Assembly: GCA_023091665.1 (NCBI GenBank)
Contig: JALJCQ010000001.1
Coordinates: forward strand, 2,046,001 to 2,110,000
Direction: 5' to 3'
Origin: Pythium myriotylum
Taxonomy: Eukaryota; Oomycota; Peronosporomycetes; Pythiales; Pythiaceae
DNA length: 64,000 nucleotides
The translations under genes were made by a program, and so were the position numbers. The notes beneath the pieces were generated by a model. It saw only the letters and a list, made by a program, of their open reading frames with translations, was not told the origin of the DNA and made no database searches. Shown here piece by piece: positions 21,301 through 32,521 of the stretch (positions within the stretch are counted from its first letter, which is position 1; each line of letters begins with the position of its first letter).

Positions 21301-22694
21301 ACGGCATCGACTTCGAAGAGACATTCGCACCCGTCGCCAAGTTCACGTCGATCCGAACCATCCTCAGCATCGCCGCTCGACACAAGCTCATGATCCATCA
21401 GATGGATGTCAAGACGGCGTTCCTGAACGGCAACCTCGACGAAGAAATCTACATGAAGCAGCCCGAAGGCTTCGTCGACCAGCGCCACCCCGACTACGTG
21501 TGCAAGCTCAAGCGCTCGCTCTACGGTCTCAAGCAGTCACCACGCATGTGGAACCAGACCATCGACGCCTTCATGCGCAAGGTCGGCTTCACCAAGTGCG
21601 AGATGGACCACTGCGTGTACGTCAAGCGGAGCGGCTCAGCGATGATCTTCGTGGTGATCTACGTCGACGACCTCATCCTCGCCTGCAACAGCCTCGAGTT
21701 GCTCACGGCGACCAAGCGTGCACTCAGCGAACGCTTCGAGATGTCCGACCTCGGCGAACTCAAGTACTGCCTCGGCATGGAAGTTGATCAAGACCCCAAG
21801 TCCGGCGACGTGACCATGCGGCAGACCAAGTTCCTACAGTCGATCCTGACCAAGTTCGGTATGCAAGACTGCAAACCAGTGAGGACTCCTCAAGACCCCG
21901 GACTCAAGCTGACCAAGGCCATGTGTGAAGGTGGTTGCAAGCACGAAGACACCATGAAGAACGTGCCGTACCGAAGTGCAGTCGGCGCACTGATGTACCT
22001 CATGGTCGGCACTCGACCAGACCTCGCAGCGGCAGTCGGCACACTCAGCCAGTTCGCCGCGGACCCGTGTCCAACACATTGGCAAGCTCTCAAGCGTGTG
22101 CTCCGGTATCTGCAAGCGACTCCGACCTACGGCCTGCAGTTCTCGGCATCGAACGACGGAAGACTGGTCGGCTACTCCGACGCCGACTGGGCTGGCGACA
22201 TCGAGTCACGTCGAAGCACCAGCGGCTACGTGTTCATGCTCAACGGCGGATGCATCAGCTGGCGCAGCAAGAAGCAGCGAACTGTCGCCCTCTCCTCGAC
22301 CGAAGCAGAGTACATGGCTCTATCGGAAGCGATCCAAGAAGCCGTGTGGCTCAAGGCGTTCCTGTGCGAACTCGGCGAAGTTGCAAGCGACCAAGCGCTC
22401 ACGGTGTACGAAGACAACCAAGGTGCCATCGCGTTGGCCAAGAACCCCGAGTTCCACAAGCGCACCAAGCACATCGACATTCGCTACCACTTCGTTCGTG
22501 AGAAGGTCGAGGACGGCCAAGTGTGTCTGCAGTATTGCCCGACCCAAGACATGCTTGCCGACATCATGACCAAGCCGATCCCCACTGTCCAGTTCGACGT
22601 GCTCCGCACCAAGCTTGGTGTTCAAGACGCAGTCGAGTCGAGGGGGAGTGTTGAAGATGATGCGCCTCGAACCCAGCGTCATCATTCCAGTTGA
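18349..22694 (+). pseudogene. Array unit 1: family A Gag-Pol with integrase frameshift
   Basis: Gag, zinc knuckle, protease, HHCC finger and the first two integrase acids are in one frame. A 16-bp deletion at 20147/20148 (after TTCTG) then shifts the frame between the second D and the catalytic E. The rest (NGVAER through RNase H, stop at 22694) is open in another frame. The unit also lacks the four integrase residues DEYW (near 20258). Gag and protease could still be made; Pol could not be. Confidence 0.92.
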
Positions 22695-22712
22695 AGCTCG
22701 GCAGTTGAAGCT
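22649..22712 (+). repeat. LTR piece (bases 1-64) before a full LTR
   Basis: It follows GAGGGGGAG, contains the ORF stop, ends TTGAAGCT, and is joined to the TGTTG of a complete LTR. Identical pieces stand at 27398, 45376 and (inverted) 46882. It looks like the left side of an LTR into which another element inserted at base 64. Confidence 0.9.
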
Positions 22713-23071
22713 TGTTGAAGATGATGCGCCTCGAACCCAGCGTCATCATTCCAGTTGAAGCTCGGCAGTTGAAGCTCGGCTGTAGAAGATTCTCCTGCAG
22801 AAGATTCTCCGTGGAAGATTCGACATGTGGAAGATTCGACATGTGGAAGATTCTCCGTCTGGTTCTGGTTTGAATCCAGTGCCACCCATCGACTTCGTTG
22901 AAGTATCCACGAAGTCAGTTTATGTTTGCATATGTTTACGATAGGTAGGACATACATATGATTATGGTAGCGTAGGACACACACAGACGGCTTAGAGGTA
23001 GCAGTAGCGAACTAAGTCCCGATCAATTCACTTTGCATGTTGCATCCCACCAACCAAGCGACCTTCCAACA
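22713..23071 (+). repeat. Family A LTR between array units 1 and 2
   Basis: 359 bp, TGTTG...CAACA, five GAAnnTTC motifs, with the CATGTTGC variant. It is followed by the primer-binding site of unit 2. Confidence 0.95.
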
Positions 23072-23075
23072 GGTT

Positions 23076-26000
23076 ATGAGCCCAAGCCCAGCCGACTCTG
23101 CCTCCACCGACTTCGCCTCCCCAGCCTTCGCCATGGATTCGACCACCCCAGCTCGCATCAACAAGTTCGACGGAACCAACTTCCACACATGGAAGTTCAA
23201 GATGCAGATGGTGCTCGAAGAACGCGACGTCTGGGAAGTTGTCTGTGGAGAGGTCAAACTCGAGCAGTGCCAGACCGACGCGGACCGAGCCCTCTTCAAG
23301 AAGAAGTCTCGCAAGGCGCTCGCGATGATCTGTCTCGCGATGGAAGACTCGCAGCTCCCGCTGGTTCGGTCGGCGAGTGGTGCGCAAGATGCATGGTCAA
23401 GACTGGAAGAACACTTCGAGAAGAAGAGCCTTGCCAACAAGCTCTTTCTTCGTCGTCGTTTCTTCACGACCATGATGGAAGAAGGTGACGATGTGCTCAC
23501 GCACATCAACAAGCTCAAGACCCTGGCCGAGCAACTCGACGCAGTCGGCGCTCCGGTCAGCGAAGACGACTTGGTGATCACGCTTCTCGGCAGTCTCAGC
23601 GAGTCGTACCAGTTCCTCATCACGGCGTTGGAGTCGCGTGTCGACGCACTCACGTGGGAACTCGTGACGTCTCGGCTGCTCCATGAAGACATGAAGCGCA
23701 AGGAGCAAGGTGGCGACGGAGCCACGCTTGGCCAAGCGTTCATGACAAGTGACGCGAAGTCCAAGGGCCGTGCAGTCAAGAAGACTGGCACGTGCAACTA
23801 CTGCGGCAAGATCGGTCATTGGGCCGCGGAGTGCCACTCGCGTGTCAAGGACAACGGCAACGGCAACGGCAACGGCAACTCCGGCGGCAACGGCAACGGC
23901 AACGGAAACGGCAACCCTCGGCAACGGTTCCAGCGAGCCAACCTTGCGCGAGATGAAGACCCCGGCGAGTACCTGTTCTCGGTCGGGAAGACCCAAGGCA
24001 AGTCGAGTCAATCCACGGCGTGGTTGGTCGACTCGGGTGCGACTCAGCACATGTCGCGAACCAAGCAGTTCATGATGAACTACAGGAAGATCGACCCAGT
24101 CGACGTGCATCTGGCCGATGATGGCACGGTCCAAGCGGTCGGCGTGGGAGACATTCTCATGTCGATGAAGACTCCAAGCGGTGTCAAGAAGGGTTTGCTC
24201 ACCAACGTGTGGCATATCCCCAAGCTCAGCCGCAACCTGTTCTCGGTCGGAAGATTCACGGAGGACGTTGCTCCCGTGACGTTCGACAAGGACGGTTGCT
24301 TCGTCGTTCTCAAGGGCGCCAAGCGGACCATCGGCACTCGTATCGGCAAGGGTCTGTTCAAGCTCAACATGTCTCCAGTGTCGACTGAAGCAGCCCACGC
24401 CGCCAGTACAAGACGAGGTCGCGCCATGTCCAAGTCGTACCTGTGGCACCTCCGACTCGGTCACATCGGCTTCAGCGGTCTCGAAGCCATCGTCAAGAAG
24501 GACCTCGCCGACGGACTCGACATTGGGTCTGTGCAAGAGTGGGAGGTCTGTGAAGGCTGTGCACTCGGCAAGCTGACTCGCGTCAAGTTCCAGTCGGGCA
24601 CGACCAAGCGGTCTGCGAATCTGCTTGACGTCGTGTACAGCGATGTGGCCGGCCCCATGAAGACTCCGACTTTCGGCGGCATGAAGTACTTTGCCACCTT
24701 CACCGACGACAAGTCTCGACTGTGCAAGTTGTACCTGATGCGGTCCAAGGACGAAGTCTACGACAAGTTCGTCGAGTTCGTCAACTGGGCCGAGAACCAA
24801 ACCGGTCGTCGAGTCAAGGTGCTTCGAACCGACGGCGGCGGCGAGTACCAGTCGGCCAAACTTGCCAAGTTCTGCCGCAAGCGTGGCATCGAGCACGACG
24901 TCACGCCGCCATACACGCCTCAGTTGAACGGTGTGGGGGAGCGCATGAACCGAACCATCGGTGAGTGTGGTCGTTGCAAGCTCCACCATGCCAACTTGTC
25001 CGGGAAAGCCGTCATGACTGCAGTCGAAGTTCGCAACCGACTTCCGACCCGCGCTCAAGACTTGTACAAGTCGCCGTACGAAGAATGGTACGGCAAGAAG
25101 CCCTTGCTCGCCAACTTCAAGGTGTTCGGCTGCCATGCGTACGTCCACGTGCCCAAGGAGAAGCGGTCGAAGTTCGACGCCCGAGCCATCTTGTGTCGGT
25201 TCCTCGGCTACTCGGACCACGAGAAGGCGTATCGGTTTGAAGAAATCGCAACCGGCCGGATCGTCATCAGTCGAGACGCACAGTTCATGGAAGACACATT
25301 CGACGATGGCAAGCGCGAAGAACCATGGAGCAAGTCCGTCGAGTTCCGCGACGATGAAGATGATGAGGATCAAGATGAAGCAACCGACAACCAAGATGAT
25401 GAAGACATGGGTGAGCAGCCAGCCTCACCAGCACCAAGTCAGCGCAGCTACGAGCGACCGGAGTGGCAACAGGGCCAGCGGTCGCAGCGTCCAGCAGCAC
25501 CAGCATCGGCCCAGCAGCCGAATGTCGACTACGCACCAGGGTCCAAGCGCCACTCTCGCACGCACTCGCTCGAGAACCTGGCTGAACCGCCAGTTGAGAA
25601 GCGCTACGGACGGGTTGGACGCACAAGTGGTGCGACTCCACCACCCACGCAAGGTCCAAGGACATCGCTCGAAGATCTGTCTGCACTGCTCACGTCGATC
25701 GAAGAGGAAGGCGTAGAAGATGAAGACGAAGAAGGCGAAGACGTGCAAGAACAAGGGGGAGAAGACCAAGATTACGATCTCGAAGAGTTTGCTCTCGTCG
25801 TGAATTCAGGGGGAGAGTTGCCGACATCGTTCAAGTCGGCGATGGAATCCGACGACGCCAGCAACTGGAAGGAAGCCTGCGACTCCGAGCTTGAGTCGCT
25901 CAAGAAGAACGAGACCTGGGACCTAGTCCCTTTGCCAGCCGGACGCAAGGCCATCACCAGCAAGTGGGTGTTCAAGGTCAAGGAAACCGCCGAAGGACTC

Positions 26001-27443
26001 GTCGAGCGGTACAAGGCTCGACTCGTTGCCAAGGGGTTCCTGCAGAAGTATGGCATCGACTTCGAAGAGACGTTCGCACCCGTCGCCAAGTTCACGTCGA
26101 TCCGCACCATCCTCAGCATCGCCGCTCGACACAAGCTCATGATCCATCAGATGGATGTCAAGACGGCGTTCCTGAACGGCAACCTCGACGAAGAAATCTA
26201 CATGAAGCAGCCCGAAGGCTTCGTCGACCAGCGCCACCCCGACTACGTGTGCAAGCTCAAGCGCTCGCTCTACGGTCTCAAGCAGTCACCACGCATGTGG
26301 AACCAGACCATCGACGCCTTCATGCGCAAGGTCGGCTTCACCAAGTGCGAGATGGACCACTGCGTGTACGTCAAGCGGAGCGGCTCAGCGATGATCTTCG
26401 TGGTGATCTACGTCGACGACCTCATCCTCGCCTGCAACAGCCTCGAGTTGCTCACGGCGACCAAGCGTGCACTCAGCGAACGCTTCGAGATGTCCGACCT
26501 CGGCGAACTCAAGTACTGCCTCGGCATGGAAGTTGATCAAGACCCCAAGTCCGGCGACGTGACCATGCGGCAGACCAAGTTCCTACAGTCGATCCTGACC
26601 AAGTTCGGTATGCAAGACTGCAAACCAGTGAGGACCCCTCAAGACCCCGGACTCAAGCTGACCAAGGCCATGTGTGAAGGTGGTTGCAAGCACGAAGACA
26701 CCATGAAGAACGTGCCGTACCGAAGTGCAGTCGGCGCACTGATGTACCTCATGGTCGGCACTCGACCAGACCTCGCAGCGGCAGTCGGCACACTCAGCCA
26801 GTTCGCCGCGGACCCGTGTCCAACACATTGGCAAGCTCTCAAGCGTGTGCTCCGGTATCTGCAAGCGACTCCGACCTACGGCCTGCAGTTCTCGGCATCG
26901 AACGACGGAAGACTGGTCGGCTACTCCGACGCCGACTGGGCTGGCGACATCGAGTCACGTCGAAGCACCAGCGGCTACGTGTTCATGCTCAACGGCGGAT
27001 GCATCAGCTGGCGCAGCAAGAAGCAGCGAACTGTCGCCCTCTCCTCGACCGAAGCAGAGTACATGGCTCTATCGGAAGCGATCCAAGAAGCCGTGTGGCT
27101 CAAGGCGTTCCTGTGCGAACTCGGCGAAGTTGCAAGCGACCAAGCGCTCACGGTGTACGAAGACAACCAAGGTGCCATCGCGTTGGCCAAGAACCCCGAG
27201 TTCCACAAGCGCACCAAGCACATCGACATTCGCTACCACTTCGTTCGTGAGAAGGTCGAGGACGGCCAAGTGTGTCTGCAGTATTGCCCGACCCAAGACA
27301 TGCTTGCCGACATCATGACCAAGCCGATCCCCACTGTCCAGTTCGACGTGCTCCGCACCAAGCTTGGTGTTCAAGACGCAGTCGAGTCGAGGGGGAGTGT
27401 TGAAGATGATGCGCCTCGAACCCAGCGTCATCATTCCAGTTGA
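23076..27443 (+). CDS. Array unit 2: family A Gag-Pol, open, integrase deletion
   Basis: 1455 residues from the primer-site ATG (an extra in-frame ATG at 23037 in the LTR would add 13). All catalytic motifs are present, but integrase reads LSGKAV where complete copies read [10 protein letters not shown] (near 25001), a four-residue loss of a conserved Trp-containing segment plus E to K. NGVGER replaces NGVAER while the catalytic E stays. RT and RNase H are intact. Integration activity is doubtful. Confidence 0.93.
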   Translation: MSPSPADSASTDFASPAFAMDSTTPARINKFDGTNFHTWKFKMQMVLEERDVWEVVCGEVKLEQCQTDADRALFKKKSRKALAMICLAMEDSQLPLVRSASGAQDAWSRLEEHFEKKSLANKLFLRRRFFTTMMEEGDDVLTHINKLKTLAEQLDAVGAPVSEDDLVITLLGSLSESYQFLITALESRVDALTWELVTSRLLHEDMKRKEQGGDGATLGQAFMTSDAKSKGRAVKKTGTCNYCGKIGHWAAECHSRVKDNGNGNGNGNSGGNGNGNGNGNPRQRFQRANLARDEDPGEYLFSVGKTQGKSSQSTAWLVDSGATQHMSRTKQFMMNYRKIDPVDVHLADDGTVQAVGVGDILMSMKTPSGVKKGLLTNVWHIPKLSRNLFSVGRFTEDVAPVTFDKDGCFVVLKGAKRTIGTRIGKGLFKLNMSPVSTEAAHAASTRRGRAMSKSYLWHLRLGHIGFSGLEAIVKKDLADGLDIGSVQEWEVCEGCALGKLTRVKFQSGTTKRSANLLDVVYSDVAGPMKTPTFGGMKYFATFTDDKSRLCKLYLMRSKDEVYDKFVEFVNWAENQTGRRVKVLRTDGGGEYQSAKLAKFCRKRGIEHDVTPPYTPQLNGVGERMNRTIGECGRCKLHHANLSGKAVMTAVEVRNRLPTRAQDLYKSPYEEWYGKKPLLANFKVFGCHAYVHVPKEKRSKFDARAILCRFLGYSDHEKAYRFEEIATGRIVISRDAQFMEDTFDDGKREEPWSKSVEFRDDEDDEDQDEATDNQDDEDMGEQPASPAPSQRSYERPEWQQGQRSQRPAAPASAQQPNVDYAPGSKRHSRTHSLENLAEPPVEKRYGRVGRTSGATPPPTQGPRTSLEDLSALLTSIEEEGVEDEDEEGEDVQEQGGEDQDYDLEEFALVVNSGGELPTSFKSAMESDDASNWKEACDSELESLKKNETWDLVPLPAGRKAITSKWVFKVKETAEGLVERYKARLVAKGFLQKYGIDFEETFAPVAKFTSIRTILSIAARHKLMIHQMDVKTAFLNGNLDEEIYMKQPEGFVDQRHPDYVCKLKRSLYGLKQSPRMWNQTIDAFMRKVGFTKCEMDHCVYVKRSGSAMIFVVIYVDDLILACNSLELLTATKRALSERFEMSDLGELKYCLGMEVDQDPKSGDVTMRQTKFLQSILTKFGMQDCKPVRTPQDPGLKLTKAMCEGGCKHEDTMKNVPYRSAVGALMYLMVGTRPDLAAAVGTLSQFAADPCPTHWQALKRVLRYLQATPTYGLQFSASNDGRLVGYSDADWAGDIESRRSTSGYVFMLNGGCISWRSKKQRTVALSSTEAEYMALSEAIQEAVWLKAFLCELGEVASDQALTVYEDNQGAIALAKNPEFHKRTKHIDIRYHFVREKVEDGQVCLQYCPTQDMLADIMTKPIPTVQFDVLRTKLGVQDAVESRGSVEDDAPRTQRHHSS

Positions 27444-27461
27444 AGCTCGGCAGTTGAAGCT
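27398..27461 (+). repeat. LTR piece (bases 1-64) before a full LTR
   Basis: Same structure and same end (TTGAAGCT joined to TGTTG) as at 22649, so units 1 and 2 descend from one ancestor carrying this junction. Confidence 0.9.
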
Positions 27462-27820
27462 TGTTGAAGATGATGCGCCTCGAACCCAGCGTCATCATTC
27501 CAGTTGAAGCTCGGCAGTTGAAGCTCGGCTGTAGAAGATTCTCCTGCAGAAGATTCTCCGTGGAAGATTCGACATGTGGAAGATTCGACATGTGGAAGAT
27601 TCTCCGTCTGGTTCTGGTTTGAATCCAGTGCCACCCATCGACTTCGTTGAAGTATCCACGAAGTCAGTTTATGTTTGCATATGTTTACGATAGGTAGGAC
27701 ATACATATGATTATGGTAGCGTAGGACACACACAGACGGCTTAGAGGTAGCAGTAGCGAACTAAGTCCCGATCAATTCACTTTGCATGTTGCATCCCACC
27801 AACCAAGCGACCTTCCAACA
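27462..27820 (+). repeat. Family A LTR between array units 2 and 3
   Basis: 359 bp, CATGTTGC variant, five GAAnnTTC motifs. The primer-binding site follows. Confidence 0.95.
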
Positions 27821-27824
27821 GGTT

Positions 27825-30800
27825 ATGAGCCCAAGCCCAGCCGACTCTGCCTCCACCGACTTCGCCTCCCCAGCCTTCGCCATGGATTCGACCACCCCAG
27901 CTCGCATCAACAAGTTCGACGGAACCAACTTCCACACATGGAAGTTCAAGATGCAGATGGTGCTCGAAGAACGCGACGTCTGGGAAGTTGTCTGTGGAGA
28001 GGTCAAACTCGAGCAGTGCCAGACCGACGCGGACCGAGCCCTCTTCAAGAAGAAGTCTCGCAAGGCGCTCGCGATGATCTGTCTCGCGATGGAAGACTCG
28101 CAGCTCCCGCTGGTTCGGTCGGCGAGTGGTGCGCAAGATGCATGGTCAAGACTGGAAGAACACTTCGAGAAGAAGAGCCTTGCCAACAAGCTCTTTCTTC
28201 GTCGTCGTTTCTTCACGACCATGATGGAAGAAGGTGACGATGTGCTCACGCACATCAACAAGCTCAAGACCCTGGCCGAGCAACTCGACGCAGTCGGCGC
28301 TCCGGTCAGCGAAGACGACTTGGTGATCACGCTTCTCGGCAGTCTCAGCGAGTCGTACCAGTTCCTCATCACGGCGTTGGAGTCGCGTGTCGACGCACTC
28401 ACGTGGGAACTCGTGACGTCTCGGCTGCTCCATGAAGACATGAAGCGCAAGGAGCAAGGTGGCGACGGAGCCACGCTTGGCCAAGCGTTCATGACAAGTG
28501 ACGCGAAGTCCAAGGGCCGTGCAGTCAAGAAGACTGGCACGTGCAACTACTGCGGCAAGATCGGTCATTGGGCCGCGGAGTGCCACTCGCGTGTCAAGGA
28601 CAACGGCAACGGCAACGGCAACGGCAACTCCGGCGGCAACGGCAACGGCAACGGAAACGGCAACCCTCGGCAACGGTTCCAGCGAGCCAACCTTGCGCGA
28701 GATGAAGACCCCGGCGAGTACCTGTTCTCGGTCGGGAAGACCCAAGGCAAGTCGAGTCAATCCACGGCGTGGTTGGTCGACTCGGGTGCGACTCAGCACA
28801 TGTCGCGAACCAAGCAGTTCATGATGAACTACAGGAAGATTGACCCAGTCGACGTGCATCTGGCCGATGATGGCACGGTCCAAGCAGTTGGTGTGGGAGA
28901 CATTCTCATGTCGATGAAGACTCCAAGCGGTGTCAAGAAGGGTTTGCTCACCAACGTGTGGCATATCCCCAAGCTCAGCCGCAACCTGTTCTCGGTCGGA
29001 AGATTCACGGAGGACGTTGCTCCCGTGACGTTCGACAAGGACGGTTGCTTCGTCGTTCTCAAGGGCGCCAAGCGGACCATCGGCACTCGTATCGGCAAGG
29101 GTCTGTTCAAGCTCAACATGTCTCCAGTGTCGACTGAAGCAGCCCACGCCGCCAGTACAAGACGAGGTCGCGCCATGTCCAAGTCGTACCTGTGGCACCT
29201 CCGACTCGGTCACATCGGCTTCAGCGGTCTCGAAGCCATCGTCAAGAAGGACCTCGCCGACGGACTCGACATTGGGTCTGTGCAAGAGTGGGAGGTCTGT
29301 GAAGGCTGTGCACTCGGCAAGCTGACTCGCGTCAAGTTCCAGTCGGGCACGACCAAGCGGTCTGCGAATCTGCTTGACGTCGTGTACAGCGATGTGGCCG
29401 GCCCCATGAAGACTCCGACTTTCGGCGGCATGAAGTACTTTGCCACCTTCACCGACGACAAGTCTCGACTGTGCAAGTTGTACCTGATGCGGTCCAAGGA
29501 CGAAGTCTACGACAAGTTCGTCGAGTTCGTCAACTGGGCCGAGAACCAAACCGGTCGTCGAGTCAAGGTGCTTCGGACCGACGGCGGCGGCGAGTACCAG
29601 TCGGCCAAACTTGCCAAGTTCTGCCGCAAGCGTGGCATCGAGCACGACGTCACGCCGCCATACACGCCTCAGTTGAACGGTGTGGCGGAGCGCATGAACC
29701 GAACCATCGGTGAGTGTGGTCGTTGCAAGCTCCACCATGCCAACTTGTCCGACGAGTACTGGGGCGAAGCCGTCATGACTGCAGTCGAAGTTCGCAACCG
29801 ACTTCCGACCCGCGCTCAAGACTTGTACAAGTCGCCGTACGAAGAATGGTACGGCAAGAAGCCCTTGCTCGCCAACTTCAAGGTGTTCGGCTGCCATGCG
29901 TACGTCCACGTGCCGAAGGAGAAGCGGTCGAAGTTCGACGCCCGAGCCATCTTGTGTCGGTTCCTCGGCTACTCGGACCACGAGAAGGCGTATCGGTTCG
30001 AAGAAATCGCAACCGGCCGGATCGTCATCAGTCGAGACGCGCAGTTCATGGAAGACACGTTCGACGATGGCAAGCGTGAAGAACCCTGGAGCAAGTCCGT
30101 CGAGTTCCGCGACGATGAAGATGATCAAGATCAAGATGAAGCAACCGACAACCAAGATGATGAAGACATGGGTGAGCAGCCAGCCTCACCAGCACCAAGT
30201 CAGCGCAGCTACGAGCGACCGGAGTGGCAACAGGGCCAGCGGTCGCAGCGTCCAGCAACACCAGCATCGGTCCAGCAGCCGAATGTCGACTACGCACCAG
30301 GGTCCAAGCGCCACTCTCGCACGCACTCGCTCGAGAACCTGGCTGAACCGCCAGTTGAGAAGCGCTACGGACGGGTTGGTCGCACAAGTGGTGCGACTCC
30401 ACCACCCACGCAAGGTCCAAGGACATCGCTCGAAGATCTGTCTGCACTGCTCACGTCGATCGAAGAGGAAGGCGTAGAAGATGAAGACGAAGAAGGCGAA
30501 GACGTGCAAGAACAAGGGGGAGAAGACCAAGATTACGATCTCGAAGAGTTTGCTCTCGTCGTGAATTCAGGGGGAGAGTTGCCGACATCGTTCAAGTCGG
30601 CGATGGAATCCGACGACGCCAGCAACTGGAAGGAAGCCTGCGACTCCGAGCTTGAGTCGCTCAAGAAGAACGAGACCTGGGACCTAGTCCCTTTGCCAGC
30701 CGGACGCAAGGCCATCACCAGCAAGTGGGTGTTCAAGGTCAAGGAAACCGCCGAAGGACTCGTCGAGCGGTACAAGGCTCGACTCGTTGCCAAGGGGTTC

Positions 30801-32204
30801 CTGCAGAAGTACGGCATCGACTTCGAAGAGACGTTCGCACCCGTCGCCAAGTTCACGTCGATCCGCACCATCCTCAGCATCGCCGCTCGACACAAGCTCA
30901 TGATCCATCAGATGGATGTCAAGACGGCGTTCCTGAACGGCAACCTCGACGAAGAAATCTACATGAAGCAGCCCGAAGGCTTCGTCGACCAGCGCCACCC
31001 CGACTACGTGTGCAAGCTCAAGCGCTCGCTCTACGGTCTCAAGCAGTCACCACGCATGTGGAACCAGACGATCGACGCCTTCATGCGCAGGGTCGGCTTC
31101 ACCAAGTGCGAGATGGACCACTGCGTGTACGTCAAGCGGAGCGGCTCGGCGATGATCTTCGTGGTGATCTACGTCGACGACCTCGTCCTCGCCTGCAACA
31201 GCCTCGAGTTGCTCACGGCGACCAAGCGTGCACTCAGCGAACGCTTCGAGATGTCCGACCTCGGCGAACTCAAGTACTGCCTCGGCATGGAAGTTGATCA
31301 AGACCCCAAGTCCGGCGACGTGACCATGCGGCAGACCAAGTTCCTGCAGTCGATCCTGACCAAGTTCGGTATGCAAGACTGCAAACCAGTGAGGACTCCT
31401 CAAGACCCCGGACTCAAGCTGACCAAGGCCACGTGTGAAGGTGGTTGCAAGCACGAAGACACCATGAAGAACGTGCCGTACCGAAGTGCAGTCGGCGCAC
31501 TGATGTACCTCATGGTCGGCACTCGACCAGACCTCGCAGCGGCAGTCGGCACACTCAGCCAGTTCGCCGCGGACCCGTGTCCAACACATTGGCAAGCTCT
31601 CAAGCGTGTGCTCCGGTATCTGCAAGCGACTCCGACCTACGGCCTGCAGTTCTCGGCATCGAACGACGGAAGACTGGTCGGCTACTCCGACGCCGACTGG
31701 GCTGGCGACATCGAGTCACGTCGAAGCACCAGCGGCTACGTGTTCATGCTCAACGGCGGATGCATCAGCTGGCGCAGCAAGAAGCAGCGAACTGTCGCCC
31801 TCTCCTCGACCGAAGCAGAGTACATGGCTCTATCGGAAGCGATCCAAGAAGCCGTGTGGCTCAAGGCGTTCCTGTGCGAACTCGGCGAAGTTGCAAGCGA
31901 CCAAGCGCTCACGGTGTACGAAGACAACCAAGGTGCCATCGCGTTGGCCAAGAACCCCGAGTTCCACAAGCGCACCAAGCACATCGACATTCGCTACCAC
32001 TTCGTTCGTGAGAAGGTCGAGGACGGCCAAGTGTGTCTGCAGTATTGCCCGACCCAAGACATGCTTGCCGACATCATGACCAAGCCGATCCCCACTGTCC
32101 AGTTCGACGTGCTCCGCACCAAGCTTGGTGTTCAAGACGCAGTCGAGTCGAGGGGGAGTGTTGAAGATGATGCGCCTCGAACCCAGCGTCATCATTCCAG
32201 TTGA
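27825..32204 (+). CDS. Array unit 3: family A Gag-Pol, intact
   Basis: 1459 residues. This is the only array unit with the complete integrase segment DEYWGEAV. Zinc knuckle, DSGA, DD35E (NGVAER), YVDD and RNase H are all present. The linker carries [11 protein letters not shown] and [10 protein letters not shown] as in the complete copy at 5581, while RT carries MRRVGF and DDLVLAC as in unit 4. This mixture points to recombination between subtypes. Potentially functional and flanked by full LTRs. Confidence 0.94.
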   Translation: MSPSPADSASTDFASPAFAMDSTTPARINKFDGTNFHTWKFKMQMVLEERDVWEVVCGEVKLEQCQTDADRALFKKKSRKALAMICLAMEDSQLPLVRSASGAQDAWSRLEEHFEKKSLANKLFLRRRFFTTMMEEGDDVLTHINKLKTLAEQLDAVGAPVSEDDLVITLLGSLSESYQFLITALESRVDALTWELVTSRLLHEDMKRKEQGGDGATLGQAFMTSDAKSKGRAVKKTGTCNYCGKIGHWAAECHSRVKDNGNGNGNGNSGGNGNGNGNGNPRQRFQRANLARDEDPGEYLFSVGKTQGKSSQSTAWLVDSGATQHMSRTKQFMMNYRKIDPVDVHLADDGTVQAVGVGDILMSMKTPSGVKKGLLTNVWHIPKLSRNLFSVGRFTEDVAPVTFDKDGCFVVLKGAKRTIGTRIGKGLFKLNMSPVSTEAAHAASTRRGRAMSKSYLWHLRLGHIGFSGLEAIVKKDLADGLDIGSVQEWEVCEGCALGKLTRVKFQSGTTKRSANLLDVVYSDVAGPMKTPTFGGMKYFATFTDDKSRLCKLYLMRSKDEVYDKFVEFVNWAENQTGRRVKVLRTDGGGEYQSAKLAKFCRKRGIEHDVTPPYTPQLNGVAERMNRTIGECGRCKLHHANLSDEYWGEAVMTAVEVRNRLPTRAQDLYKSPYEEWYGKKPLLANFKVFGCHAYVHVPKEKRSKFDARAILCRFLGYSDHEKAYRFEEIATGRIVISRDAQFMEDTFDDGKREEPWSKSVEFRDDEDDQDQDEATDNQDDEDMGEQPASPAPSQRSYERPEWQQGQRSQRPATPASVQQPNVDYAPGSKRHSRTHSLENLAEPPVEKRYGRVGRTSGATPPPTQGPRTSLEDLSALLTSIEEEGVEDEDEEGEDVQEQGGEDQDYDLEEFALVVNSGGELPTSFKSAMESDDASNWKEACDSELESLKKNETWDLVPLPAGRKAITSKWVFKVKETAEGLVERYKARLVAKGFLQKYGIDFEETFAPVAKFTSIRTILSIAARHKLMIHQMDVKTAFLNGNLDEEIYMKQPEGFVDQRHPDYVCKLKRSLYGLKQSPRMWNQTIDAFMRRVGFTKCEMDHCVYVKRSGSAMIFVVIYVDDLVLACNSLELLTATKRALSERFEMSDLGELKYCLGMEVDQDPKSGDVTMRQTKFLQSILTKFGMQDCKPVRTPQDPGLKLTKATCEGGCKHEDTMKNVPYRSAVGALMYLMVGTRPDLAAAVGTLSQFAADPCPTHWQALKRVLRYLQATPTYGLQFSASNDGRLVGYSDADWAGDIESRRSTSGYVFMLNGGCISWRSKKQRTVALSSTEAEYMALSEAIQEAVWLKAFLCELGEVASDQALTVYEDNQGAIALAKNPEFHKRTKHIDIRYHFVREKVEDGQVCLQYCPTQDMLADIMTKPIPTVQFDVLRTKLGVQDAVESRGSVEDDAPRTQRHHSS

Positions 32205-32517
32205 AGCTCGGCAGTTGAAGCTCGGCTGTAGAAGATTCTCCTGCAGAAGATTCTCCGTGGAAGATTCGACATGTGGAAGATTCGACATGTGGAAGATTCT
32301 CCGTCTGGTTCTGGTTTGAATCCAGTGCCACCCATCGACTTCGTTGAAGTATCCACGAAGTCAGTTTATGTTTGCATATGTTTACGATAGGTAGGACATA
32401 CATTTGATTACGGTAGCGTAGGACACACACAGACGGCTTAGAGGTAGCAGCAGCGAACTAAGTCCCGATCAATTCACTTTGCATGTTGCATCCCACCAAC
32501 CAAGCGACCTTCCAACA
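32159..32517 (+). repeat. Family A LTR between array units 3 and 4
   Basis: 359 bp directly after the purine tract, without the 64-bp piece. It has GATTACGG and the CATGTTGC variant. It is near-identical to the LTRs at 36422 and 40667. Confidence 0.95.
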
Positions 32518-32521
32518 GGTT

